Positions 23,978 through 31,810 of a DNA stretch of 64,000 nucleotides are shown one piece after another. This DNA comes from Nonomuraea endophytica (GTDB lineage Bacteria; Actinomycetota; Actinomycetes; Streptosporangiales; Streptosporangiaceae), in assembly GCF_014203235.1 (NCBI RefSeq), contig NZ_JACHIN010000025.1:1-64000 (forward strand), written 5' to 3'. Under the pieces are notes generated by a model. It worked only from the letters and a program-made list of their open reading frames with translations, did no database searches and was not told the DNA's origin. Numbering within the stretch: position 1 is the first letter of the stretch; every line of letters begins with the position of its first letter. The position numbers were made by a program, and so were the translations under genes.

Positions 23978-25570
23978 TTATCGCACGCTCGCCACGCGGC
24001 AGGCCAGTTGCAGCAGGAGGCGGTGGTCGGCGTTGTCGCCGTCCATGTCGAGCAGGTCGAGCAGCCTTTTGACCCGGTTGGCAATGGTGTTGCGGTGCAC
24101 GCCGAGCGCCGCCGCCGCGTCGCCGGGGGAGCCCGGGTGGTCGAGGAAGGCCTGGAGCGTGCGGATGGCCTCGTCCTTGCGCCGCGGGCCGAGCTCGTCC
24201 AGCGGGGCCAGCAGCCGGTCGACGACGACGCGCGAGCTGTTCATGGCGTACCACTGCAGCAGCACGCGCCGGAACCCGAGGTCGCGGAAGGCGAGCGGTC
24301 GGTCCTGGTGGCGGGCGGTGCGCGCGGCCGCCCCGCCGGCGCGGGCCTCGGTCGCGGACGTCTGCAGGCCTTCGAGCCCCTGGTAGGAGCCGCCGACACC
24401 GCAGTACATGCGCAGGCCGGCGAACTGCTCCTTGAGCCTGGCGAGTACGGCGGTCGCGGTGCGGGCGAGCGCCTTCGGCTGGGTGACGGCGGGTTCTGAC
24501 CGGTCGGTACGCACCAGCGTGAGCGCGCTGCCGGCATCCGCGCGGTGCCAGTCGGCGCCGTCGTTCAGGGCCGCCTGCAGCGCCAGGCGGCGGGCCTCGA
24601 CGGTGAGCTCGTGGCGGGCGGCCTCGCCGCCGGTGAGGCTGTCGAGGTTGTCCAGCTCGATGTGGATCACGGTGTGCCAGCCGTCGACGACGAAGCCCGC
24701 GCGCCGCGTCCTGGCCAGGAGCGGCCCGGCGTCCTCGGGCGCGCTCAGCAGCAGCTCCGCCAGCAGCGCCGCCCGCGACGCCGCCGGTCCTTCCGAGGTA
24801 CGGCGGGCCCGCTCGATAGCGTGCCCGGCCAGCGAGGCGGCCCGATGCAGCACGAGCCGCACCACCGCGTCGGCGGCATCCCCGGTGTCCCTGGCGTCAT
24901 TGGCGGGCGCGCACCGCAGCCGCGCCCGCACCGCCCCGGCGACCGTCACGGGCACCCCCTCGCCGCCGGGCCGACGCTCGACGGTGACGGGCACTCCTTG
25001 GCCGTCCAGGCGGTGCTCGACGGTGACAGGCACTCCTTGGCCGTCCGGGCGGTGCTCGACGGTGATGGGCAGGCCGAGCTCGTGTCCGGCCAGCGCGGCC
25101 AGTTCGCCGATCGGGTCGGGCCCCGGCTCGGCCCGGTCCAGCGCCGCCAGTGCGGCCGCCGCCCGGGAGATCGTGCGCATCGGCCCGAGGGCGATCTCCT
25201 GCTCGATCGCGATCACGAGCCGCGCCAGGTCCGTGCCCCGCTCCACCGACAGCAGCGAGAGCCCGCGCCGCTCGGCCAGCGTGCTGACCGTCAGCGGCAG
25301 CGGTCGGTCCAAGGGCAGCCCGACCAGGGCGAGCGCGGCCACGTTCGCACTGGCGGCGAAGCGCACGGCGACGTCCAGCAGGTCGGGGTTGATCTCGTCG
25401 GAGGCCCGGCCGGTGCAGACCCCGGCCTGGCCGTGGCGTGCGGGCGGGATGGCCCGCATGTCCTCGATGAGCGTGACCTCCGCGATGTCGCGGGAGTGCC
25501 CGGCGTCGCAGAGCACCGTGACGGCCCGGCCGATGTCGGGCCTGAGCAGAAGTTCGCGGACCACGGTCAT
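23978..25570 (-). CDS. PucR family transcriptional regulator with internal tandem repeat
   Basis: A 530-residue activator-type regulator. The N-terminal PucR domain covers about residues 1-125 (MTVVRELLLRPDIGRAV, HSRDIAEVTLIEDMRAIPPA). The middle is a GGDEF-like CdaR region. The C-terminal helix-turn-helix ends in AAALGVHRNTIANRVKRLLDLL. Around residues 170-210 it contains about three copies of a 13-residue unit of the form GVPVTVEHRxDGQ, encoded by 39-bp DNA repeats near 24,950-25,065; this is unusual for the family. PucR proteins control purine, hydantoin and related nitrogen catabolism. The divergent nitroreductase-RidA-DUF917-hydantoinase operon and the amidase downstream are the expected targets. 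The ATG at 25570 begins the PucR domain. Confidence 0.9.
   Translation of the reverse strand: MTVVRELLLRPDIGRAVTVLCDAGHSRDIAEVTLIEDMRAIPPARHGQAGVCTGRASDEINPDLLDVAVRFAASANVAALALVGLPLDRPLPLTVSTLAERRGLSLLSVERGTDLARLVIAIEQEIALGPMRTISRAAAALAALDRAEPGPDPIGELAALAGHELGLPITVEHRPDGQGVPVTVEHRLDGQGVPVTVERRPGGEGVPVTVAGAVRARLRCAPANDARDTGDAADAVVRLVLHRAASLAGHAIERARRTSEGPAASRAALLAELLLSAPEDAGPLLARTRRAGFVVDGWHTVIHIELDNLDSLTGGEAARHELTVEARRLALQAALNDGADWHRADAGSALTLVRTDRSEPAVTQPKALARTATAVLARLKEQFAGLRMYCGVGGSYQGLEGLQTSATEARAGGAAARTARHQDRPLAFRDLGFRRVLLQWYAMNSSRVVVDRLLAPLDELGPRRKDEAIRTLQAFLDHPGSPGDAAAALGVHRNTIANRVKRLLDLLDMDGDNADHRLLLQLACRVASVR
24950..25066. repeat. Tandem 39-bp repeats inside the PucR gene
   Basis: About three consecutive near-identical copies of a 39-bp unit (plus strand: GACGGTGACGGGCACTCC followed by TTGGCCGTCC and GGCGGTGCTC) encode the 13-residue GVPVTVEHRxDGQ repeat. 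The two inner copies differ at only a few positions, so the expansion is probably recent. Copy number may vary between strains. Confidence 0.75.
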
Positions 25571-25701
25571 CAGCCGCACGGTAGTCCCAGGTGTGCGATG
25601 TGCACAAGATACGAATTTGAGATGTGCTATCGCACATATCCCATTTGTCCGGCCCGGCTTAGGGTCATGCACAACCTTCCCGAACCCCCCAGGGAGCGCA
25701 C
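25571..25701. promoter_or_regulatory. Divergent control region with GATGTGC repeats
   Basis: This gap separates the PucR gene from the nitroreductase operon. ATGTGC (25622-25627), TATC, GCACAT (25632-25637) is a perfect inverted repeat. A second GATGTGC lies at 25597-25603, exactly 24 bp upstream, within the palindrome TGTGCACA (25599-25606). Two sites on the same helical face suit a regulator acting on both promoters. PucR is the obvious candidate. Confidence 0.55.
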
Positions 25702-26259
25702 ATGATCGATGCCAAGCCGCTCGACGTCGCCGACGGCATGCGGCGCCGCCGTATGCACCGGATCTTCGAGGACCGCCCGGTGCCCGCCGAGGTCCTGGGC
25801 CGCATGGCCTGGGCGGCGGCCCGCGCCCAGCAGGCCCGCTCGGGTGTACGCCACGTGGTCGTCGTCGACGATCCGGTGCTGCTCGCCACCGCGCGGCAGG
25901 TGCTGCCGGGGTTCCTGAACAACGCCCCGGCCATGCTCGCCCTGTGCACCGACCTCGACCAGGCCGGCGCCACCGGCGGCCCGCGCATGGTCGAGCACGT
26001 CAGCCGCCTGGACTCCGGCGCGGCCTGCGCGCACCTCGCGCTGATGGCGCAGACGCTTGACCTGGGCGTCTGCACCGTCACCAGCTGGGCGGACGAGGCG
26101 GTCCGCGCGCTGTTCGGGCTGCCCGCGCACATCCGTCCCGACGTGACGGTCGCCGTCGGCTACGTCACCAAGGAGACGGCCTCGCCCGCGGTGCGCGGGT
26201 TCACCTCGGGGCTGCACCACAACGCCTTCGGCGCCGCGTTCGAGGACGGCGCCCGATGA
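25702..26259 (+). CDS. Nitroreductase family flavoprotein
   Basis: A 185-residue FMN-dependent nitroreductase-fold protein. The N-terminal pattern MRRRRMHRIFEDRPVPAEVLGRMAWAA is the family's FMN-phosphate-binding Arg region and first helix. AACAHLALMAQTLDLGVCTVTSW is the conserved dimer-interface helix, and VAVGYVTKETASP is near the C-terminus. Members reduce nitro groups, enones or flavins with NAD(P)H. It opens an operon that continues through a start-stop overlap into a small DUF6092-like gene. The ATG follows AGGGAGCGCAC. Confidence 0.85.
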   Translation: MIDAKPLDVADGMRRRRMHRIFEDRPVPAEVLGRMAWAAARAQQARSGVRHVVVVDDPVLLATARQVLPGFLNNAPAMLALCTDLDQAGATGGPRMVEHVSRLDSGAACAHLALMAQTLDLGVCTVTSWADEAVRALFGLPAHIRPDVTVAVGYVTKETASPAVRGFTSGLHHNAFGAAFEDGAR

Positions 26260-26564
26260 CGGCCGCCGATGAAGGGCTGAGCCGCGCCCTCTACGAGACC
26301 GTCACGGTGCTGGTCTGCAGCGCGCCGCTCGCCCTGGACGAGACCAGGCTGCTGTCGGCGTTCCGCATGCTCGACGCGGCCGACCGGCTCATGGGGATCA
26401 TGGCCGATCACGACGACGACTTCCTGCGGCGGGCGCGGGCCGACTTCGCCGACCACCGCATGCTGGCCATGACCGACCAGGCCGCCTTCACCGACTGGAT
26501 GTCGCGGTACGTGGCCGGCTTCGCCGCGCAGGCGCTGCGCCGTACCCGCGCGGAAGGGGTGTGA
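26256..26564 (+). CDS. DUF6092-like small helical protein
   Basis: A 102-residue protein predicted to be all helical, with no cofactor motif, signal or membrane segment. The segment LSAFRMLDAADRLMGIMADHDDDFL resembles the core of the DUF6092 family, small actinobacterial proteins found beside amide-degrading genes. The match is from memory and moderate. The start overlaps the nitroreductase stop (ATGA) and its stop overlaps the RidA start (GTGA), so it is made stoichiometrically with both. It may be a subunit or scaffold; no function is claimed. Confidence 0.65.
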   Translation: MTAADEGLSRALYETVTVLVCSAPLALDETRLLSAFRMLDAADRLMGIMADHDDDFLRRARADFADHRMLAMTDQAAFTDWMSRYVAGFAAQALRRTRAEGV

Positions 26565-27052
26565 GCGGGATGGGCGTCGAGGCGCGCATCAGGGAGCTCG
26601 GCCTGGTCCTGCCCGCGCCGCTCGTGCCGCCGGACGGGCTGCGGCTGCCCTTCCCGTCGGTGCGGGTGCGGGGGAACCGGGCCTATCTGTCCGGGCACGG
26701 GCCGTTGCTGCCGGACTGGTCGGTGGACGGCCCCGCCGGGCGGGTCGGCGCCGAGGTGAGCGTCGAGGAGGGGTACGCGGCGGCCAGGGCGACCGGGCTG
26801 CACATGGTCACCAGCCTGCGCGCGGCCCTCGGCGACCTGGACAGGGTGACGGCCTGGCTGCGGGTGTTCGGCATGGTCAACGTGGCGCCGGGGTTCACCC
26901 GGATGCCCGCGGTGGTCAACGGCTTCTCCGACCTGATCCACCAGTTGTGGCCGGAGGAGAGCGCGGTGCACGCGCGCTCGGCCGTGGGAGTCGCTTCGCT
27001 CCCGTTCGGCATTCCGGTGGAGATCGAAGCCGAAGTGGAGATCGACGGATGA
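26561..27052 (+). CDS. RidA (YjgF/YER057c/UK114) family protein
   Basis: A 163-residue trimeric RidA-fold protein. The VRVRGNRAYLSGHGPLLPDW strand replaces the usual YSGQIP motif. The helix ATGLHMVTSLRAALGDLDRVTAWLRVFGMVNVAPGF and the C-terminal ARSAVGVASLPFGIPVEIEAEVEI match the extended RidA subfamily. The catalytic Arg that binds the imine carboxylate in canonical RidA is typically in the RSAVGV segment, and an Arg is present there. RidA hydrolyses reactive enamines and imines to ketoacids. Within this operon it may handle an enamine from ring opening. The GTG at 26561 overlaps the upstream stop; an ATG at 26570 is an alternative. Confidence 0.88.
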   Translation: MSGMGVEARIRELGLVLPAPLVPPDGLRLPFPSVRVRGNRAYLSGHGPLLPDWSVDGPAGRVGAEVSVEEGYAAARATGLHMVTSLRAALGDLDRVTAWLRVFGMVNVAPGFTRMPAVVNGFSDLIHQLWPEESAVHARSAVGVASLPFGIPVEIEAEVEIDG

Positions 27053-27071
27053 ACCATCAGGAGGTGGGTTC

Positions 27072-28145
27072 GTGAACAGCATCACGCTCGACGACGTCGA
27101 GGACCTCGCGCTCGGCGCGGTCGTCCTGGGCACCGGTGGCGGCGGTGACCCCTACATCGCGAAGATCATGCTCCGCGAGGCCATCGCCAAGCACGGCCCC
27201 ATCGAGATCGTCAACGCCGCCGACCTCGACCCGGACGGCCTGCTCCTGCCGATCTGCATGGTCGGCGCGCCCACGGTGGTCGTGGAGAAGTTCCCGAACG
27301 GCGACGAGGCCGGCCGGGTGCTCAGGGCCCTGGAAAGCCATCTCGGCCGCACCGGCGTGGCCGTGTTACCGCTGGAGAACGGCGGCCTGAACTCGTTGTT
27401 CCCGCTCGTGGTCGCCGCCGAACTGGGGCTGCCCTGCGTGGACGCGGACGCGATCAGGCGCGCCTTCCCGCAGATCGAGATGAGCCTGTTCACCCTCGCC
27501 GGGCTCTCCTCCACGCCGATGACCATGGCCGACTCCATGGGCAACTACGTGTTCTTCGACTCCGTCGACAACGCCACCGGCGAGAAGCTGGCCCGCTCGT
27601 GCGTGGCGCAGATGGGGATGCTCGCGGTGGTCAGCGCCTACGCCGTCACCGCCGGCGAGTGCGCGCGGTTCGGCGCGAACGGCTCGCTGACCTACTGCCT
27701 GGAGATCGGGCGCAGGATCCGGGCGATCCAGGAGGGCCGGCCGGGAGCGTACGCGGAGTTCCTGCGGTTCTGCGAGGCCGAGATCCTGTTCACCGGCAAG
27801 GTGGCCGACATCGAACGCCGCACCACCGGCGGCTGGGCCAGGGGCACGATCACGCTGACCCACCTCGACGACCCGGGCCGTGCCATGCGCGTGGAGGTGC
27901 AGAACGAGAACCTGATCGCCTTCGAGGACGGCGAGCCGAAGGCGATGGTCCCCGACCTCATCACCCTGCTCGACACCGAGACCGGCACCGCCATGACCAC
28001 CGAGGCGGTCGCCTACGGCCAGCGGCTGCACGTGATCGCGATGCCGGCGCTGCCGCAGTGGCACACGCCGGAAGGGCTCGCGCTGGCCGGACCGCGCGCG
28101 TTCGGCTACGACCTCGACTTCGTGCCCATCGGAGGGACCCGATGA
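27072..28145 (+). CDS. DUF917 protein (S-methyl thiohydantoin desulfurase-like domain)
   Basis: A 357-residue protein covering the whole DUF917 family. The start DDVEDLALGAVVLGTGGGGDPYIAK carries the conserved GTGGGG motif. LPLENGGLNSLFPLVVAAELGLPCVDADAIRRAFPQ and FTGKVADIERRTTGGWARG are also typical. These proteins usually occur beside hydantoinase/oxoprolinase genes, and a recent domain name links them to thiohydantoin desulfurisation; that link is family knowledge, not seen here. The GTG start follows AGGAGGTGGG. It couples to hydantoinase A through an ATGA overlap, suggesting a heteromeric enzyme. Confidence 0.9.
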   Translation: MNSITLDDVEDLALGAVVLGTGGGGDPYIAKIMLREAIAKHGPIEIVNAADLDPDGLLLPICMVGAPTVVVEKFPNGDEAGRVLRALESHLGRTGVAVLPLENGGLNSLFPLVVAAELGLPCVDADAIRRAFPQIEMSLFTLAGLSSTPMTMADSMGNYVFFDSVDNATGEKLARSCVAQMGMLAVVSAYAVTAGECARFGANGSLTYCLEIGRRIRAIQEGRPGAYAEFLRFCEAEILFTGKVADIERRTTGGWARGTITLTHLDDPGRAMRVEVQNENLIAFEDGEPKAMVPDLITLLDTETGTAMTTEAVAYGQRLHVIAMPALPQWHTPEGLALAGPRAFGYDLDFVPIGGTR

Positions 28146-29686
28146 CGACCATCCGCATCGGCATCGACGTCGGCGGCACCAACACCGACGTCGTCGCCAT
28201 CGACCCCGCCGGACAGGTCGTGACGTGGCACAAGACCCCCACGACCGCGACGCTGTTCGACGGCATCGAGGCCGGCCTTTCCGCCGTGCTCGCCCGGGTA
28301 CGGCCCGCCGACGTCAGCCACGTGATGCTCGGCACCACCCACCCGGTCAACGCGCTCATCGCCAGAAGCAACCTGGCCAGGGTCGGCGTGCTGCGCATCG
28401 GGGCGCCGGCCACGATGTCGATCTCGCCGCTGGCGGACTGGCCTCGGGACCTGGCCGGCTTGGTGTGCGCGTACAGCGCGGTCGTGCGCGGGGGCCACGA
28501 GTTCGACGGCAGCCCGATGGGCCCGCTCGACGAGGACGCCGTGCGCGCCTTCGCCAAGGCCTGCGGCGCCACCGTCGACGCCATCGCGCTGACCGGCGTG
28601 CACTCCCCGGCCAACCCCGAGCACGAGATCCGCGCCGGCCAGATCCTCGCCGAAGAGCTCGGCCAGAACTTCCCCGTCACCCTGGGACACCAGATCGGCG
28701 GGCTGGGCCTGCTCGAACGCGAGAACTCCGCGACGCTCAACGCGGCGCTGCGCTTCGTCGGCGCCGAGGTGGTCACCGGCCTCGAACAGGCGCTGTCCGC
28801 GCACGACCTGCGGGCCGAGATCTACATGACGCAGAACGACGGCACGCTGCTGAGCGCGGCGGAGGCGGCCCGCCGGCCGGTCATGACGATCGGCTCCGGC
28901 CCGACGAACTCCATGCGCGGCGCCGCCCACCTGTCCGGGCTGGCCGACGCGATCATCATGGACGTCGGCGGCACCTCCACCGACGTCGGCATGCTCGTCA
29001 ACGGCTTCCCGCGCGAGTCGGCCCTCCCGGTCGAGATCGGCGGCGTACGCACGAACTACCGCATGCCCGACCTCATCTCCGTCGGCCTCGGCGGCGGGAC
29101 GGTGGTCCGCGCGGAGGAGGACCTGCGGATCGGGCCGGACAGCGTCGCGCATCGGCTGACCGAGCGCGCCCGCGTCTTCGGCGGCGACACGCTCACCCTC
29201 ACCGACGTGTCGGTCCTGGCCGGACGCCTCTCGGCGGGCGAGCCCGGCCGCGCGGCCGACGTGCCCCGCCCGCTCGTCGCGCAGGCGCTGTCCTGGGTGG
29301 ACGAGCGGATCGGCAGGCTGGCCGACCGCATCAAGGTGGCCCGCTCCGACCTGCCGCTGGTCGCCGTCGGCGGCGGCGCGCACCTGATCCCGGACGAGAT
29401 CCCGGGCGTCAGCACCGTGCACCGCCACGAGTACGCGGCGGTCGCCAACGCCATCGGCGCCGCCATCGCCGAGGCGTCGGGCACGCTCGACCGGACCTAC
29501 CAGTTCTCCGACGGCGGCCGCGAGGCCTGCCTCGACGCCGCCAAACGAGCGGCCGTCGACGCCGCGGTACGCGCCGGAGCCGACCCCGCCGGCACCCGCA
29601 TCACCGCCATCACCGAGATCCCCATCTCCTACCTGCCCGGCGACAGCGTCCGCGTCCAGGTCAAGGCCACCGGCCCGCTGACCTGA
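28142..29686 (+). CDS. Hydantoinase/oxoprolinase family protein (HyuA-like)
   Basis: A 514-residue ATP-dependent hydrolase of the hydantoinase A/oxoprolinase family. The N-terminal Hydant_A_N domain starts with IRIGIDVGGTNTDVVAIDPAG, the actin-like phosphate-binding loop. The catalytic domain contains GLLERENSATLNAALRFVG, MTIGSGPTNSMRGAA, the second phosphate motif IIMDVGGTSTDVGMLVNG and ISVGLGGGTVV. It opens five-membered cyclic amides such as hydantoins or oxoproline at the cost of ATP. At 514 residues it matches the short single-subunit type that pairs with DUF917 and has no HyuB partner. The operon ends here, facing a convergent gene seven bases away. Confidence 0.92.
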   Translation: MTTIRIGIDVGGTNTDVVAIDPAGQVVTWHKTPTTATLFDGIEAGLSAVLARVRPADVSHVMLGTTHPVNALIARSNLARVGVLRIGAPATMSISPLADWPRDLAGLVCAYSAVVRGGHEFDGSPMGPLDEDAVRAFAKACGATVDAIALTGVHSPANPEHEIRAGQILAEELGQNFPVTLGHQIGGLGLLERENSATLNAALRFVGAEVVTGLEQALSAHDLRAEIYMTQNDGTLLSAAEAARRPVMTIGSGPTNSMRGAAHLSGLADAIIMDVGGTSTDVGMLVNGFPRESALPVEIGGVRTNYRMPDLISVGLGGGTVVRAEEDLRIGPDSVAHRLTERARVFGGDTLTLTDVSVLAGRLSAGEPGRAADVPRPLVAQALSWVDERIGRLADRIKVARSDLPLVAVGGGAHLIPDEIPGVSTVHRHEYAAVANAIGAAIAEASGTLDRTYQFSDGGREACLDAAKRAAVDAAVRAGADPAGTRITAITEIPISYLPGDSVRVQVKATGPLT

Positions 29687-29692
29687 CGCTTC

Positions 29693-30316
29693 TCAGGAGC
29701 CGGTGAACCGGGCGGCCGCGGCCCCGGACAGCCGCCCGGCCGGCAGCCTCCTGCCGGTGACGGCCAGCAGGATGTCCTGGGCAGAGCCGCTGACGAGGTC
29801 GCCGGTGCCGGCGCTCCATTCGAGGTCGTCGGCGGCGAAGCGGACCCCGTCGAGGTCGGCGCCGAAGAACGTGATGCTCTTGGCCGTCAGGTCGGCGGGC
29901 ATCGCCAGCATGAGGCGGTCCGGCGGGACCTTCCTGTCCAGCCCGAGCGGGAGCGTCATGTCGAGCCCGTGGATCACGTCGTGCCGCAGCGCCTCCCCGG
30001 GCCCGCCGCCCGGCGGGGTCCAGGGGTGCTCGGCGTTGTCACTCAGGGCGGCCACGAGCCGCCCGGTGTCCATCGCCGCGGCGTCCCGCCTGGCCAGACG
30101 GTCGGAGGCGCGGTGGAAGTCGCCGCGGGCGCGCAGGATGGACAGGACGACTCGTGGCATGGAATACCTGAAGGCCATGCTCAGGTGGGCGGCGACCGCG
30201 CGTACCGGCCAGCCCGCGCACAGCGAGGGCGTCTGCCACTGCTCGGGGGTCAGCCCGGCGAGGAGCGCGGCCAGGTCGCGCCGCTCGGCGGCGATGGCCG
30301 CCTGGACGTCGGTCAT
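29693..30316 (-). CDS. Mycothiol-dependent maleylpyruvate isomerase family protein
   Basis: A 207-residue DinB-fold protein of the MDMPI_N type (TIGR03083-like). The N-terminal helix is VQAAIAAERRDLAALLAGLTPEQWQTPSLCAGWPVRAVAAHL, ending in the first metal-binding His. The second site is LRHDVIHGLDMTLPLG, with the Asp and His of the zinc site. The C-terminal domain (FAADDLEWSAGTGDLVSGSAQDILLAVTGR) is the usual small alpha/beta tail. Members are mycothiol-dependent isomerases or transferases, and most have unknown substrates. The ATG at 30316 follows AAAGGCAG. Confidence 0.87.
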   Translation of the reverse strand: MTDVQAAIAAERRDLAALLAGLTPEQWQTPSLCAGWPVRAVAAHLSMAFRYSMPRVVLSILRARGDFHRASDRLARRDAAAMDTGRLVAALSDNAEHPWTPPGGGPGEALRHDVIHGLDMTLPLGLDRKVPPDRLMLAMPADLTAKSITFFGADLDGVRFAADDLEWSAGTGDLVSGSAQDILLAVTGRRLPAGRLSGAAAARFTGS

Positions 30317-30391
30317 GGGTTCTGCCTTTCTCCGATGCGTGCTCACGCCTCATGACGCGCGAGCACCCGGAGAATCGACAGCCCTCAGCGG

Positions 30392-30700
30392 TCAGATGGA
30401 ATCGTCGTGCCCGGCCAGCAGCGGATCGCAGACCGGGACGGTCTCGTAGTCTTCCCCCGCCACCGGGCGGATGTCCTGCCAGTGCACCCAGCGCACGTGG
30501 CCGCTGTGCCGTACGCCGTCGTGGGTGTTGAGCGTCTGCGGCCGCCGCAGCAGGTAGCCCCAGCGCTCGCCGTCGCGGTCGTCGCCCCAGGCGAGCAGGT
30601 AGCGCGCCTCGCCGCGGTCGGCCACCGGAAACATCGCCTCCGCGTACTCCACGATCGGCGGACGCCACAGATCGGGCAAACCCTTCGGTTTCAGCTCCAT
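30392..30700 (-). CDS. Small cytoplasmic protein, unknown
   Basis: I do not recognise this 102-residue protein. It is rich in Trp, Arg and acidic residues (VADRGEARYLLAWGDDRDGERWGYLLRRPQ, HVRWVHWQDIRPVAGEDYE) and ends in LLAGHDDSI. No signal or membrane segment is seen. The ATG at 30700 has no ribosome binding site. Instead a perfect TATAAT hexamer lies six bases upstream, which implies a leaderless mRNA starting at or next to the A of the ATG. A longer reading frame continues upstream but crosses decayed sequence and is unlikely to be used. Confidence 0.6.
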   Translation of the reverse strand: MELKPKGLPDLWRPPIVEYAEAMFPVADRGEARYLLAWGDDRDGERWGYLLRRPQTLNTHDGVRHSGHVRWVHWQDIRPVAGEDYETVPVCDPLLAGHDDSI

Positions 30701-31062
30701 GAGATCATTATATAGGAACAGGTGTTCGACTGGGTGCTGTTTGGGCCGCGTTCTCGGACTCTTGCCGGTGTCGGTCGATGTCCCTGGCCAGGCGATATGT
30801 CGGGAAAAGCCAGGCCGCCCAGGCCGGGCGGTAGCCCACCTGGCGGAGCAGGGCGAGGAAGTAGGACTTGACGGCCTCGGGGGGCTCGGTGTCGGGGTAG
30901 GCACTATCGCGCCGTTCAGCATCTCCAGGCGACCTGGACGTCCCGCTCGGGGGAAGCTGCCCGCGCTCGCGGGTGCGCAGCAGCGCCGCATGCTCGGCCG
31001 CCCGCCGTGCGCGTTCCGGTACGCCGGCAGCAGCTCGGGATAGTCGTCCACCGCGCCATAGG
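30701..31062 (-). pseudogene. Decayed coding remnant, family unknown
   Basis: No intact gene occupies these 362 bases. Two overlapping minus-strand frames each hold a protein-like stretch: DDYPELLPAYRNAHGGR near 31,000-31,050, then in another frame AVKSYFLALLRQVGYRPAWA and WLFPTYRLARDIDRHRQES near 30,770-30,880. Read together they look like one gene broken by a frameshift and cut at its 5' end by the neighbouring rifampin phosphotransferase remnant. I cannot name the family. Confidence 0.35.
30707..30712 (-). promoter_or_regulatory. -10 box of a probable leaderless promoter
   Basis: On the minus strand TATAAT at 30712-30707 is followed by six bases and then the ATG at 30700. That spacing places the transcription start at the initiation codon. 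A good -35 hexamer was not found at 16-18 bp. The box stands out in this GC-rich background. Confidence 0.5.
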
Positions 31063-31613
31063 GGCGCCGACGACCGCGAGGCCATCGCCGCCGCCTGCGC
31101 CCGGCTGCGCGCCGCCATCGAGCACCTGCCCGTCCCCGAGCCGATCCGGTACGACGTCGTAGCCCGCCTGAGCCGGATGGGTGGCGGGAACGTGGCCTGC
31201 GCGGTGCGTTCCAGCGCCACGGCCGAGGACCTGCCGTCCAGTTCCTTCGCCGGCCAGCAGGACACGTACCTGAACGTGCGGGGCGCCGACGCGGTGATCG
31301 ACGCCAGGTTCGGGCTGGGGGAGGCGTTCGTCTCCGGGCTGGTCGACGCCGACAACTACCGGGTCAGAGCCGGCCGGATCATCGGCAGGAAGATCGCCGT
31401 GCAGACGAAGGAACTGCGCGCCCGGCCGGACGGCGGCACCGAGGAGCGCCAGGTCGAACCCGCCAGGCAGCACGCGCAGACGCTCGACGACGCGCGGATC
31501 CGGCGGCTCGAAGCGCTGGGCCGGACGATCGAGGCGCACTTCGGCGCGCCCAGGACATCGAGTGGGCGTTGCGCGACGGAGAGTTCCACATCCTGCAGAG
31601 CCGGCCGTGTCCA
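31063..31613 (+). pseudogene. Rifampin phosphotransferase (Rph) remnant
   Basis: This is a broken ATP-binding domain of rifampin phosphotransferase/PEP-synthase type. VACAVRSSATAEDLPSSSFAGQQDTYLNV is the ATP-grasp signature. RFGLGEAFVSGLVDADNYRV and the later GGTEERQV, AQTLDDARIRRLEALGRTIEAHFG and QDIEWALRDGEFHILQSRP follow the Rph pattern rather than PEP synthase. About 110 residues are missing at 31305/31306, where the flanks join at an Ile-Asp-Ala sequence. One C is missing at 31549-31551, so the tail is in another frame. The N-terminus, the rifampin-binding domain and the catalytic-His domain are absent. Intact Rph inactivates rifamycins; this copy cannot. Confidence 0.8.
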
Positions 31614-31810
31614 TCGGCGCGCGGCAGGCCCCCGGCCACAATCGAGAGCACCCAGCCTGAGGAGGACCCGATGACAGGGGAACCCGGGTTGATGACGGAC
31701 AGGGTGATCATGCCGCGGCCGATCACGTTGTTCGCCGACCCGTGGGTGAAGATCCCGGTCGGGGCACGGCGTCGCCGACCCGCGCGGAATCGGCCAGGCG
31801 GTCGGCTACT
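31614..31810 (+). pseudogene. Short unplaced coding remnant
   Basis: After the Rph fragment a forward frame reads MTGEPGLMTDRVIMPRPI and then LFADPWVKIPVG. After a one-base shift near 31,760 it continues as HGVADPRGIGQAVGY to a stop at 31808-31810. It looks like another decayed gene end, but I cannot assign it. It overlaps the stop of the convergent flavoprotein gene. Confidence 0.2.
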
